DNA of 64,000 nt from positions 372,001-436,000 of the forward strand of contig NZ_FOYL01000007.1 in assembly GCF_900115955.1 (NCBI RefSeq), written 5' to 3'. Position numbers and translations under genes: made by a program. The first letter of the stretch is position 1. Each line of letters starts with the position of its first letter. The notes beneath the pieces are model-generated. The model was given only the letters and a program-made list of their open reading frames with translations. It did not search any database and was not told the DNA's origin. The stretch comes from Lentzea waywayandensis (GTDB taxonomy: Bacteria; Actinomycetota; Actinomycetes; Mycobacteriales; Pseudonocardiaceae). Shown here piece by piece: positions 8,078 to 16,550 of the stretch.

Positions 8078-10341
8078 GCGCGTCTTTCGGTGACCCAGGT
8101 GGCGATCTGCGCGCGTGAGGTGAACCCGAGCTTCTGCAGGATCCGCTCGACGTGTCCCTCCGCGGTCCGGCGCGCGATCACCAGCCTGGCCGCGATCTCC
8201 TTGTTCGACTTGCCGTCGGCGATGAGGTCGGCGACCTGCTGCTCGCGGCGGGTCAGCGGGGTGAGGGCAACGACCGGGGCCGGTTCCTCGGCCTGCTCCT
8301 CACCGATGGCGAACGCGATGGCGTCCTCCAGCTGGAGGTCCATGCCCTTGCGGAACATCTCCCGGAACTCGTGCTCGCCGAGCGCGGAGACCGTCGCCGA
8401 CTCGCACTCGCCGTGCGGGGCGCCGAAGTAGCGCGACCCGAACATGGGATAGCCCACCGACTGCCAGATCTCGTTGGTGGCGCCCAGCAGCGTGGCCGCG
8501 CGCACCGCGTCGCCCTGCGAGGCGGAGATCCAGGCCAGCACCTCTATCGCGAGCACGATGCCCAGCAGGTCGTGGAACGAGCGCTTCATCCGCAGGCACT
8601 CCCGGCCGAGCCGATCGGCGCGCACGAGGTCACCGCTGACCCACGCGCACAGGGCCAGCCCGTAGACCGCGTACGCCTGCGCCCACAGTTCGCCGTGTTC
8701 CTCGCCGACGGCCCTGGCCTCGACGCAGAGCCGTTCCGCGGCGGCGAAGTCGTGCTGGAACGTCGCGGAGATCGCGAGCTCGATGCCGGCGAGCATGGTG
8801 TGGCTGTTGACCGTGCCCTGGCCCTGGTAGAGGCGCATGGCCTCCTCGAACAGGCTGTCCGCGAGGTGCAGGTCGTCGCCGATCAGGTGCGTGCAGCCGA
8901 GGCGGTGGGTCGCGTAGGCGAGCGCGGGCCCGTCACCGGACGCGACCGCGTACTCGCGGCATTCGTCCAGCATCCGCGTCGACGCGGGCAGATCTCCCTG
9001 CAGCGTCGACACATAACCGTTGACCCACAACGCCTTGGCCCGCAAGGGGCCCGGTTTCGCGCTCGCCACGGCGCGGTCGAGCCAGTGGCGGCCCTCGCCG
9101 AGCATGCCGCAGCCCGCCCAGTAGAACCACAGCGTGCTGGCCAGATGAACGCAGTGGTCGGTGTCGTGGTCGAAGCAGAAGTCCAGGGCGGACCGCAGAT
9201 TCGCGTGTTCCAGGCGGGTCAGCGAGAAGATCTGCGGCTGGCCGGGCCCGAACCACTCCTTCTCGCGCCGCTCGGCCCACTCGATGAAGTGGTCGCGGTG
9301 CCGTTCCCGCATCACCTGCTCGCGGCCGGCGTCGCGCAGCTTCTCCAGGCCGTACTGGCGCAACGGCTCCAGCAGCCGGAACCGGGTTCCGGACGGCTGC
9401 TGCTCCGACACCAGGACCGACTTGTCGACCAGGCCCATCAGCGAGTGCATGACCTGCTCGGGCGCGACGCCGTCACCGGAGCAGACCCGTTCGGCCGCCT
9501 CCAGGTCGAACGTGCCGGAGAACACCGACGCCCGCGCCCACAGGATCTGCTCGGGCCGCGTGCACAGGTGGAAGCTCCAGTCGACGGCGGCGTGCAGCGT
9601 CTGGTGGCGCGGATCGCCGCCGCGCTTGCCCTCCACGAGCACCCGGAACGTGTTGTCCAATCTGGACGACAGGTGGTCGAGGCTGAGCACGCGCAGGCGC
9701 ACCGCGGCCAGTTCGATGGCCAACGGGATTCCACCGAGCAGGGTGCAGATCTGGCTGACCTGGGCGTGGTTGCGCGCGGTGAGGACGAATCCGGGTTCGA
9801 CGGCCGCGGCCCGTTCGGCGAAAAGCGCCAGCGCCGGGTCCTGGGGCAGCGGCGCGACCTGCCAGAGGTGTTCGCCGTCGACGCCGAGACGTTCCCTGCT
9901 GGTGACGAGCACGCGCAGACTCGAGACCCCGCGCAGCAACGCGTCCACGAGGTCGGCGGTCGCCCCGACGACGTGCTCGCAGTTGTCCAGGATCATCAGC
10001 ATCTGCCGGCCGTGCAGGTGTTCCATCAGAACGGTGCGGTGCATGCGGACCGTGTCGTTGTGCACGCCCAGTTGTTCCAGAACCGTGTGCACGACCAGTT
10101 CCGGGTCGGTGACGCCGCCCAGTTCGACGAACCACACCCCGTCGCGGAACGCCCTGCTCGTCTCGGCGGCAGCGCGCAGCGCCAGCCGCGTCTTGCCGAC
10201 ACCACCGACACCCGTAAGGGTGACGAGGCGCGACTCGGACAGCAGCCTTCTCACCTCGGCGACATCGCGCTTGCGGCCGACGAAAGTAGTTGTGTCAGCA
10301 GGCAAATTGCCTCTGCGACCTGGGGAAAGCGAACCGCCCAC
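8074..10341 (-). CDS. Large ATP-binding LuxR-family regulator (NB-ARC/TPR/LuxR)
   Basis: 755 residues: an N-terminal P-loop ATPase with Walker A GVGGVGKT (44-51) and Walker B 'MLMILDNCEH', a winged-helix/TPR-like middle, and a C-terminal LuxR helix-turn-helix ('LTRREQQVADLIADGKSNKEIA', 'RTAEGHVERILQKLG'). It resembles actinobacterial 'LuxR with NB-ARC-like ATPase' activators rather than classical MalT. These respond to unknown ligands and often control nearby genes. The start is GTG at 10341. The upstream 150 bp carries two CTAG-centred palindromes and the divergent STAS gene. The stop overlaps the LCP stop in CTAG (8074-8077). Confidence 0.9.
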   Translation of the reverse strand: MGGSLSPGRRGNLPADTTTFVGRKRDVAEVRRLLSESRLVTLTGVGGVGKTRLALRAAAETSRAFRDGVWFVELGGVTDPELVVHTVLEQLGVHNDTVRMHRTVLMEHLHGRQMLMILDNCEHVVGATADLVDALLRGVSSLRVLVTSRERLGVDGEHLWQVAPLPQDPALALFAERAAAVEPGFVLTARNHAQVSQICTLLGGIPLAIELAAVRLRVLSLDHLSSRLDNTFRVLVEGKRGGDPRHQTLHAAVDWSFHLCTRPEQILWARASVFSGTFDLEAAERVCSGDGVAPEQVMHSLMGLVDKSVLVSEQQPSGTRFRLLEPLRQYGLEKLRDAGREQVMRERHRDHFIEWAERREKEWFGPGQPQIFSLTRLEHANLRSALDFCFDHDTDHCVHLASTLWFYWAGCGMLGEGRHWLDRAVASAKPGPLRAKALWVNGYVSTLQGDLPASTRMLDECREYAVASGDGPALAYATHRLGCTHLIGDDLHLADSLFEEAMRLYQGQGTVNSHTMLAGIELAISATFQHDFAAAERLCVEARAVGEEHGELWAQAYAVYGLALCAWVSGDLVRADRLGRECLRMKRSFHDLLGIVLAIEVLAWISASQGDAVRAATLLGATNEIWQSVGYPMFGSRYFGAPHGECESATVSALGEHEFREMFRKGMDLQLEDAIAFAIGEEQAEEPAPVVALTPLTRREQQVADLIADGKSNKEIAARLVIARRTAEGHVERILQKLGFTSRAQIATWVTERRA

Positions 10342-10349
10342 AGCGGCAC

Positions 10350-10429
10350 CCTAGGTCGGTGCGATCTCCCGCTGCAACGCGGTCCCCCGGAGGTACCAAC
10401 GGCGAAACACGGGTAGTTACCCCCTAGGG
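10350..10429. promoter_or_regulatory. Palindromes in the LuxR/STAS divergent promoter region
   Basis: Three short dyads lie in this 150-bp divergent region: CCTAGG (10350-10355), GGGTAGTTACCC (10411-10422) and CCCTAGGG (10422-10429), the last two abutting. Such CTAG-containing dyads could be operators for the LuxR-type regulator or another dimer. No -10/-35 can be assigned with confidence. Confidence 0.4.
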
Positions 10430-10491
10430 CCCATGCGGTGACCCCCACCAGTCTTGAAGGCTTGGGACGTGCCTGTGGGAGGGACGGGATC

Positions 10492-11268
10492 GTGGCCGGT
10501 GACAGCCTCGGGGTGGACGTCCGGGAGCAGAACGGCGTGCTCGTCGTCCGGCTCAGCGGGCAACTCGACTGGACGACGTACATGCGCGCGCAGGACGTGC
10601 TGCTCGACTGCGCGACCAAGGAACTCGTCGGCGTGGTGGTGGAACTGGACGATCTCGTCGCCGAGTCGCCCGCGCTGCTCGTGCTGTTCGACGTCGTGTG
10701 GCTGTCCGCGGCGCGGTGGCCGGGCATCTCGCTGAGCCTCGTCGTGAGCGATCACCGGCTGCGGTCGACACTGGAGTCACGCGGTCTCCCCCGGCACATC
10801 CCGATGCACCTGACGACGGCGGACGCGCTGGCGACGGTGGTGCGGCTCAAGCACGAGGACCGGGTGGACGCGCAACTGCCGACGTGCCGCTGCCTGCCGC
10901 ACGTGGCCGAGCGGATCACCGAACGCGCCTGCGAACGGTGGGGCGTCCAGTCGTTGCTCGACGTGGCGCCGCAGGTGGCCATGGAGCTCGTGTCGCACAT
11001 CGAGGACGACAGCCCTCTCACGCTGCTGCTGCGCATGCGCGGCGACAAGATGTCCGTTGCCGTGCGCACGACCGCACGCTTCGACCTCAAGCAGTGGCAC
11101 GTCATGCGGCACAACGTCGCGTCCATCGCCGTCTGCAACTTCACCATGGGCGAAACGCCTGCCGGTGGCGGCCGGCACGTCATCTGGGCGTTGCTCGACG
11201 TGCCGGAGGACAGCCAGCGGCCTCCGAGCCATCTCCCGGAGGCCGCCGTCTTCACCCACCAGGTTTAG
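10492..11268 (+). CDS. STAS-domain protein with a HATPase-like C-terminal region
   Basis: A protein of about 258 residues. The N-terminal half has the STAS anti-anti-sigma fold ('GVLVVRLSGQLDWTTYMRAQ', 'GVVVELDDLVAESPALLVLF'); the phosphorylated DSSG motif is only loosely kept as 'AESPAL'. The C-terminal half ('DVAPQVAMELVSHIEDDS' and 'LTLLLRMRGDKMSVAVRT') resembles an RsbW-like GHKL kinase region but lacks clear N and G boxes. GTG at 10492 is preferred because GGAGGG lies 8 nt upstream; an earlier GTG at 10438 has no ribosome site. A role in a partner-switching sigma network is inferred. Confidence 0.7.
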   Translation: MAGDSLGVDVREQNGVLVVRLSGQLDWTTYMRAQDVLLDCATKELVGVVVELDDLVAESPALLVLFDVVWLSAARWPGISLSLVVSDHRLRSTLESRGLPRHIPMHLTTADALATVVRLKHEDRVDAQLPTCRCLPHVAERITERACERWGVQSLLDVAPQVAMELVSHIEDDSPLTLLLRMRGDKMSVAVRTTARFDLKQWHVMRHNVASIAVCNFTMGETPAGGGRHVIWALLDVPEDSQRPPSHLPEAAVFTHQV

Positions 11269-11283
11269 TTCTTCCGGGTCGTT

Positions 11284-11538
11284 CTAGCGCGTGCACCTGT
11301 CGGCGTTCATCGCGGCGATGCTCGTCCGGTAGGCCCTGACGAACTGACGATTCGCCACCGTGTCTGGCGGTGAGGTCACGCATTGGTGCAACCAGCAACG
11401 ATGCCGGCCACACGTCACTCGGGCCAGGGGGTCGAGGCCGAGCTCCTCAGCCAGGTCTTCGGCGTTCAGAACCGCCGTCAGCGTCGTGTCCCCCACCTCG
11501 GAGGAGGTCACGAGCCGCAGATGCGCGCGTCGCCTCAT
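11284..11538 (-). CDS. Small hypothetical protein with CxxxxCWxHxC cluster
   Basis: 84 residues, basic at the N-terminus (MRRRAHLRLV), with a compact Cys/His group 'CGRHRCWLHQC' that could bind a metal, and a final Cys near the end. Codon third positions are GC-rich, as in neighbouring genes. It is divergent from the TPR gene at 11696, with a perfect 11-bp inverted repeat between them. I do not recognise the family. The gap to the STAS gene end is 15 bp, so it is convergent with that gene. Confidence 0.5.
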   Translation of the reverse strand: MRRRAHLRLVTSSEVGDTTLTAVLNAEDLAEELGLDPLARVTCGRHRCWLHQCVTSPPDTVANRQFVRAYRTSIAAMNADRCTR

Positions 11539-11564
11539 GATGCACAGAATGCTCTCGCCAACCA

Positions 11565-11594
11565 GAGCAGGTATACCCGGATTTATACCTGCTC
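11565..11594. promoter_or_regulatory. Perfect 11-bp inverted repeat, candidate operator
   Basis: GAGCAGGTATA (11565-11575) and TATACCTGCTC (11584-11594) are exact reverse complements separated by 8 nt. The dyad sits in the 157-bp divergent gap between the small Cys/His protein and the TPR protein, and its TATA-containing arms stand out from the GC-rich background. A dimeric repressor site is more likely than a terminator, because both flanking genes run away from it. Confidence 0.6.
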
Positions 11595-11695
11595 AATCAC
11601 TTCTTCCGCCGGATTCCATTCGGCGCGGGCCCCCTTCTCAGCAGGTGTCGTGCGCCCTACGCTCGGATTTCAACGGCGGCGCAGAGGTGTACTCC

Positions 11696-12568
11696 ATGGC
11701 GGATCCTGCGTACTTCCCTCCCCCACACTCCAGCCGCATCGGCACGAGCGATGTCGAACAGCTGGAGTCGCAGACCCGTTCGCTGCGTTCGGTCGACTAC
11801 CAGTACGGCGGAGGGGCCTGCCGGGACGCCGTCGTCGTGCGGATCTATTGGGCGCAACAGCTTCTGGCCGCCGAAGCCTCGGACACCGTGCGGGCGCGCC
11901 TGTTGTCCGCCGTCGCGGACCTGCACAACCTGGCAGGGTGGACGTCGTTCGACTGCGGCCAGGTCGGAGCGGCGTACCACCATTTCGACCGTGCGCTGGA
12001 TTTGGCGCGTCACGACGAAGACCTGACGACCAACATCGTTTACCGGCGTGGACGCGTACATCTGCATCACGGCGCACCGGGCGATGCGCTGGCTTACTTC
12101 CAGAGGGGCGCCTTCGCGCCGTTGGCGTCGAGCATCATGTATTTGAACGAAGCGTGGGCATACGCGCGCCAAACCCGTTCCGCCGAGGCGTTGCGCGCGC
12201 TGGGCAAGGCAAAGGACTCGTTCGCGGCCGCGGACCTGACGCACACGCCGGACTGGGCGCGGTTCCACGACGAGACGGACCTGAGCGCGATGACCGGCAC
12301 GATCCACGCCGAGCTCGGCGACACCCGGCTGGCGATTCCGGCGTTGACGTCGGCGATCGAGGGGTTCGGGCCGGCGATGGCGCGCAGCAGGACGTTCTGC
12401 CTGATCACGCTGGCCTCGTGCCACTTCCTCGAGGGCGACCTCGACGAGGGGCGGGCCGTGGGGACGCGGGCGGTGAACGCGGCGGAGGAGCTGCGGTCGG
12501 AGCGGGTGTGGGACCGGTTGCGGCCGATGGTGCAGACGGCGGCCACGCGCGGAGTCTCCCTGCGGTGA
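11696..12568 (+). CDS. TPR-type protein, paralogue of the gene at 1160-2119
   Basis: A helical protein of 290 residues with TPR-like repeats. It shares the landmarks 'YQYGGGACRDA', 'ADLHNLAGWTSFDCGQ', 'YRRGRVHLHHG' and 'ALAYFQRGA' with the paralogue. The ATG at 11696 follows GAGGTG; the open frame extends upstream to 11360, but that part is non-coding shadow. There is no DNA-binding domain. The two copies 10 kb apart share only part of their sequence, so the duplication is old. The operator-like dyad upstream suggests regulated expression. Function unknown; a signalling or scaffold role is inferred from the fold. Confidence 0.72.
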   Translation: MADPAYFPPPHSSRIGTSDVEQLESQTRSLRSVDYQYGGGACRDAVVVRIYWAQQLLAAEASDTVRARLLSAVADLHNLAGWTSFDCGQVGAAYHHFDRALDLARHDEDLTTNIVYRRGRVHLHHGAPGDALAYFQRGAFAPLASSIMYLNEAWAYARQTRSAEALRALGKAKDSFAAADLTHTPDWARFHDETDLSAMTGTIHAELGDTRLAIPALTSAIEGFGPAMARSRTFCLITLASCHFLEGDLDEGRAVGTRAVNAAEELRSERVWDRLRPMVQTAATRGVSLR

Positions 12569-12658
12569 CGGCGCCGCGCCGACGTCGCCAGGTTGATCTT
12601 TGCAGAACCCGAACATTGGGCGGACCGTGCTCTGATCGTGAGCAGTCATCGTTCTGCC

Positions 12659-13021
12659 ATGAACATTTCGCGAATCAGTGGGCTCGTGCTGGGGATGCTG
12701 CTGCTGGGCGCGGGTACCGCGTCGGCGCAGGAACCGATCACGATCAGCCCCGAGAAGGTGCAGCAGATCTGCTCGAACCGCGTGCCTCGCGTCGAGGCCA
12801 AGGTCAAGGCGCTGACCGACAAGATCAACGGCAGTCCGGAGACCCTGGGCTCGAAGAAGTGGATCGAGCAGAAGGCCGCCGACGCCCGCAAGGCCGGCAA
12901 CACGGCCCGCGCGGACGTCCTCGACGCGCGGCTGAAGCTGCGGGACGCGCAGCTCGTGAAGCTGGCGAAGGCCGGCGAGCGCGTCGCCAAGTTCAAGTCC
13001 GAGCACTGCGGGTCCAAGTGA
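12659..13021 (+). CDS. Small secreted helical protein
   Basis: 120 residues with a standard signal peptide (MNISRISGLVLGMLLLGAGTASAQ, cleavage near residue 24). The mature part is Lys/Ala-rich and helical ('EAKVKALTDKINGSPETLGS', 'KKWIEQKAADARKAGNTARA'), with cysteines near its start (QQICSNR) and end (EHCGSK) that could form a disulfide. It is the first gene of a four-gene run joined by GTGA overlaps to a lipoprotein and a two-component system, so it may be a periplasmic signal or accessory for that sensor. Homologues are often annotated only as hypothetical. Confidence 0.8.
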   Translation: MNISRISGLVLGMLLLGAGTASAQEPITISPEKVQQICSNRVPRVEAKVKALTDKINGSPETLGSKKWIEQKAADARKAGNTARADVLDARLKLRDAQLVKLAKAGERVAKFKSEHCGSK

Positions 13022-13149
13022 GGTGGGTCGCCGCCGCCGTTCTGCTGCTGACGCTGACGGCGTGCCGGGGTGAGGCACCGGTGTCGGACCTCGATGATGT
13101 GGAATCAACGCTGAACAGCATCGAGTCGGACATCAACCAGCCGGGGTGA
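13018..13149 (+). CDS. Tiny lipoprotein (43 residues)
   Basis: The GTG at 13018 overlaps the previous stop (GTGA). The product has a basic n-region (VRWV), a hydrophobic core and a lipobox LTAC at residues 13-16. A short acidic mature peptide of 28 residues follows, predicted helical (DLDDVESTLNSIESDI). Signal peptidase II processing would leave a small surface-tethered helix. Lying between the secreted protein and the response regulator, it may act as a modulator of the sensor kinase. Confidence 0.72.
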   Translation: MRWVAAAVLLLTLTACRGEAPVSDLDDVESTLNSIESDINQPG

Positions 13150-13153
13150 ACGC

Positions 13154-13825
13154 GTGGATCGTGGCCTGGTGCTCGTCGTGGAGGACGAGCCGGCGATCGC
13201 CGAACTCGTCGCGTTGTACCTCAGGCGCGACGGCTTCGGCGTGCACCTGGAGTCCTCGGGGGACGCGGCACTGGCCGCGGTCCGGTCGCTGTCACCCGTG
13301 GCGGTCGTCCTGGACGTCGGCCTGCCCGTGCTCAACGGCATCGAGGTCTGCCGGGCCATGCGGGCCGCCGGTGACTGGACGCCGGTGCTGTTCGTGACGG
13401 CCCGCGACGACGAGGTGGACCGCTTGCTCGGGTTGGAACTGGGCGCCGACGACTACATCACCAAGCCGTTCAGCCCACGCGAACTGGCACTGCGCGTGCG
13501 CACGGTCCTGCGCCGCTCGTCCGGTCCCGTGTCGGACGTTCTGCAGGTGGGTTCCGTACGGCTCGATGTGGGCGAACGGCGAGCGTTCGCCGGTGCTGAC
13601 GAGGTGTCGTTGACCTCGACGGAGTTCGGGCTGCTTTCGTACCTGATGAAGAACCCACGTCAGGTGTTCTCGCGCGAGCAGCTGCTCTCCGCCGTGTGGG
13701 GCTACTCCTCCGTAGCCGGCACACGAACCGTCGACGTCCACATAGCCCAGCTACGTGCCAAGTTCGGCGCTCTGAGTCCAATTCGGACAGTGCGCGGCGT
13801 CGGCTACTCGGCGGACGCGTCGTGA
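13154..13825 (+). CDS. OmpR/PhoB-family response regulator
   Basis: 223 residues: a receiver domain with the acidic pair E10/D11, phospho-acceptor D54 in VVLDVGLP and K104 in YITKPF, then a winged-helix DNA-binding domain ('TSTEFGLLSYLMKNPRQVFS', 'VDVHIAQLRAKF', 'IRTVRGVGY'). It starts with GTG at 13154, 4 nt after the lipoprotein stop, and ends by overlapping the kinase start (GTGA). It forms a two-component system with the following gene and is probably activated by envelope stress, given the secreted partners. Confidence 0.95.
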   Translation: MDRGLVLVVEDEPAIAELVALYLRRDGFGVHLESSGDAALAAVRSLSPVAVVLDVGLPVLNGIEVCRAMRAAGDWTPVLFVTARDDEVDRLLGLELGADDYITKPFSPRELALRVRTVLRRSSGPVSDVLQVGSVRLDVGERRAFAGADEVSLTSTEFGLLSYLMKNPRQVFSREQLLSAVWGYSSVAGTRTVDVHIAQLRAKFGALSPIRTVRGVGYSADAS

Positions 13826-15120
13826 ACCTCGCCGGCCGGATCGCGTTGCTGTGCCTGGGCGTCGCGTTCGTCGCCGTGACCGTCGCCGGCTTCGTGTCGC
13901 TCCGCCTGGTGCTCTCGACCTCGCAACAGGTGAGCCGCGAGTTCCTGCGCTCCCAGGCCGACGTCGTGGCGGGCCAGATCTCGAACAACCGCGTGGAACA
14001 GATCCTGGAGGGCCAGGACATCGCGATCGTCCGGATCACCGCCTCCGGCGACGTCACCGGCGCCGACCGCGCGGCAGTCCGCGCGGTCCGTGCCGTCGAC
14101 TACCGCGCGGTGCTGTCAGGTTCTCCTGTGTCCGGGGTGAGCGGCCGTCTGAACGTGGAAGCCCGTCCGTCGGGGGCGGGCGGCTTCGCCCTGGTCCAGG
14201 AGACCGAGACCACCGGCACCTACCGCAAACTGGTCCGCAACATCCTCGGCGCCCTGGGCATAGGCCTGGCCGTCGCCTGCCTGGCGGGCCTCGCCCTGGG
14301 CACGTTCCTGGCCCGCCCGCTACGCCGAGTCGCCTCCGTGGCCCACGCGATGAGCACGGGCCGCCGAGACCTCCGAGTCCCGGTGGCCGGCACCCACGAA
14401 CTGGCCGAGGTGAGCACGGCGGTGAACACCCTCGCGGATGCGTTGCAACGCAGCGAATCCCGCCAACGCGACTTCCTGCTCTCCGTCTCCCACGAACTCC
14501 GCACCCCTCTCACCGCCGTGACGGGCTTCGCGGAATCCCTGGCGGACGGCGTCGTCTCCGGCGCACAGGTCGCCCCCGTGGGCACCGTGATCCTGGAAGA
14601 GTCCCGCCGCCTCGACCGCCTGGTCACCGACCTGCTCGACCTGGCCCGCCTGGGCGCCGACGACTTCCGCCTGGACATGGCAACCGTGTCCCTGGAACCC
14701 GTCGTACGCACGGCAGCCGAGGTGTGGCACGCCCGCTGCCACGCTCGCGGCGTGAACTTCTCGCTTGAGGTGACGTCCTCACCGGTGGTGCAGGCCGACG
14801 CACGGCGCCTGCGCCAGGTCATCGACGGCCTGATGGAGAACGCCCTGCGCGTCACCCCTGCCGGCCGTCCCGTCGTGCTCGCGTTGTCGTCCGTGCTGGA
14901 GGTGCGGGACGGCGGCCCCGGGCTGGCCGCCGAGGACTACCCCGTGGCGTTCGACCGCGGGGTGCTGCACGCGCGGTACCAGGACTCTCGGCCCGTTGGG
15001 ACCGGTGTGGGGCTCGCGTTGGTGCACGGGCTGGTGACGCGGATGGGTGGGACGATCACGGCTGGGCCCGCTGCGGAGGGAGGGGCGGCGTTCACCGTGA
15101 CGCTGCTGTCAGCAGAGTGA
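13822..15120 (+). CDS. Membrane sensor histidine kinase
   Basis: 432 residues. Two TM helices (about 5-27 and 138-160) flank an extracellular domain of about 110 residues. A HAMP region ('RPLRRVASVAHAMSTGRRDL') follows, then the H-box SVSHELRTPL, N-box MENALR, G1 DGGPGL and G2 GTGVGLAL. The start is GTG at 13822, overlapping the response regulator stop; the apparent frame further upstream is a shadow. The F-box is poorly kept, as in several actinobacterial kinases. It likely senses a periplasmic or wall signal and phosphorylates the adjacent OmpR-type regulator. Confidence 0.95.
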   Translation: MNLAGRIALLCLGVAFVAVTVAGFVSLRLVLSTSQQVSREFLRSQADVVAGQISNNRVEQILEGQDIAIVRITASGDVTGADRAAVRAVRAVDYRAVLSGSPVSGVSGRLNVEARPSGAGGFALVQETETTGTYRKLVRNILGALGIGLAVACLAGLALGTFLARPLRRVASVAHAMSTGRRDLRVPVAGTHELAEVSTAVNTLADALQRSESRQRDFLLSVSHELRTPLTAVTGFAESLADGVVSGAQVAPVGTVILEESRRLDRLVTDLLDLARLGADDFRLDMATVSLEPVVRTAAEVWHARCHARGVNFSLEVTSSPVVQADARRLRQVIDGLMENALRVTPAGRPVVLALSSVLEVRDGGPGLAAEDYPVAFDRGVLHARYQDSRPVGTGVGLALVHGLVTRMGGTITAGPAAEGGAAFTVTLLSAE

Positions 15121-15134
15121 CTCTCTTGGCGATG

Positions 15135-15167
15135 GTGGCCGACTGCGACTAAGTCGTAGCCGGCCAC
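15135..15167. terminator. 16-nt stem terminator between kinase and methyltransferase
   Basis: GTGGCCGACTGCGACT (15135-15150) pairs with AGTCGTAGCCGGCCAC (15152-15167), with one mismatch and one G-U pair. It lies 15 bp after the kinase stop and before the convergent island, so it probably ends both transcripts. It also marks the left edge of the defence island. Confidence 0.7.
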
Positions 15168-15201
15168 GTTCATGCCACTCTCCGCGAAGACGGAAGCTCG
15201 G

Positions 15202-16446
15202 CTAGCTGATCTTCGCGCGGTGTTTCAAGAACAACTCGTGCCGCAGGTGATCGTCCTGTCCCACAAACCCCTTGAACGTTCCCAGCCGGTACGCCGTCGC
15301 ACTGGAGCCGTTGCGGACCTCAACTGCGAAGTCCCTGCTGAGAGCGCTGATCGCACGCTCCAGCTCGTAGGACTCCAAAGACCTGCCGACGGCCTTCTCA
15401 AGCTGCCGCTGGGTCATGAACTCACCGCTGTCACGCAGCACGCGGTAGATCGGATCCTGATCAGCGTTGACGTCCCGTTCGTGCCGCTTGCCCGTCTTCT
15501 TCAGCGCCCGGCGAATGGAAGTGCCGATCGCCTGCGCGACCGGAGGCGGGAACGCATTGCCAATTTGACGGTACCGAGAGGTCTTACGACCTTCGAAGAT
15601 CCACTTGTCGCTGTCCTGCCAGCCCTGAATGCGGGCCACCATCTCGCACGTGAGCTTGGGCCCCACCTTGAACACATCACCAGGTGCCGGTGGTTCATCG
15701 GCGACGCCCATCGCGTCGACGCCGAGCTCGGCCCACGCGCGCTTTGCCCTGGTCGGCCCGAGATCTGCCCCGCCGTGCTTCTTCGAACCGCCGACGATGG
15801 TCGGGCCGATGCCGTTCGCGAGACGCGCCCAGTCGTCCGCACCTTCCCAGCCTCGCGATGCCATCAGGTCTTTCAGCACCGCCCCGACTGCCGGCGTCGA
15901 ACTCTGAGCCTTCGGCCAAGCGAAGTAAGGGGCGTACTGGTCCTGCAGAGCGACGAGCACGAATCTCGGCCTGAGCTGCGGCACCCCGAATTCGGAGGCG
16001 TGCAGCAACCGCCATTCGGCGACGTAACCCATCTGGCCAAGGCGATCGAGCACGTGCTGCCGGTAGCCAGCGAACCGGGGCATGCTCAAACCTCTGACGT
16101 TCTCCAGCATCAACGCTTGCGGCCTGACCACCTCGCACAGCTCGACCGCCCACGCGAAGAGGTCGCGCTCGTCGTTCGCGCCGAGCTGCTTGCCCGCGAT
16201 GCTGAACGGCGGGCACGGCACGCCACCAGCGAGCAGCGGAACTCCGAGGTGTTCCATCGGGTTCCACACGTTGAGGTCCGCGACGTCACCGGTGGCCACC
16301 TCGGCGTGCGGAAGATTCCGCCGCAGCGTGGCCGAGGCGTTCACATCGAGCTCAACGGCGAGCCGATGCTTGAAGCCCGCTTTCTCAAGACCCAGCGCCT
16401 GGCCTCCGGCGCCGGCGCAGATCTCTACGACTTCGAGGTTCTGCAC
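15202..16446 (-). CDS. DNA (cytosine-5) methyltransferase, partner of the NaeI-type enzyme
   Basis: 414 residues with the ordered m5C motifs: I EICAGAGG (8-15), IV GVPCPPFS with catalytic Cys78, VI ENVRGL (115-120), VIII QLRPRF and X RQIGNAFPPP. The variable region between VIII and X is the target-recognition part. A C-terminal extension of about 100 residues ('MTQRQLEKAVGRSLESYELE') looks like a winged helix and is unusual. GTG start after GGAGGAG. Next to Vsr and a NaeI homologue, it probably protects GCCGGC sites. This specificity is inferred from the NaeI partner and not shown by the methyltransferase itself. Confidence 0.93.
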   Translation of the reverse strand: MQNLEVVEICAGAGGQALGLEKAGFKHRLAVELDVNASATLRRNLPHAEVATGDVADLNVWNPMEHLGVPLLAGGVPCPPFSIAGKQLGANDERDLFAWAVELCEVVRPQALMLENVRGLSMPRFAGYRQHVLDRLGQMGYVAEWRLLHASEFGVPQLRPRFVLVALQDQYAPYFAWPKAQSSTPAVGAVLKDLMASRGWEGADDWARLANGIGPTIVGGSKKHGGADLGPTRAKRAWAELGVDAMGVADEPPAPGDVFKVGPKLTCEMVARIQGWQDSDKWIFEGRKTSRYRQIGNAFPPPVAQAIGTSIRRALKKTGKRHERDVNADQDPIYRVLRDSGEFMTQRQLEKAVGRSLESYELERAISALSRDFAVEVRNGSSATAYRLGTFKGFVGQDDHLRHELFLKHRAKIS

Positions 16447-16550
16447 AGGAACTCCTCCCCAGCGCGAGCAAGATCAGGCGATTGACGTGGTGCAGTATCG
16501 TCCATCGGTGTTCAGCGTTCCGCAGCGGCTACGGCCACGGGTGGCCTCAG

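Noticed and set aside
8152-10416. 754-codon open frame antisense to the LuxR regulator
   Set aside because: It is the GC-skewed mirror of a gene with clear ATPase and HTH motifs; its own translation is low-complexity R/G/A/V with no domain.
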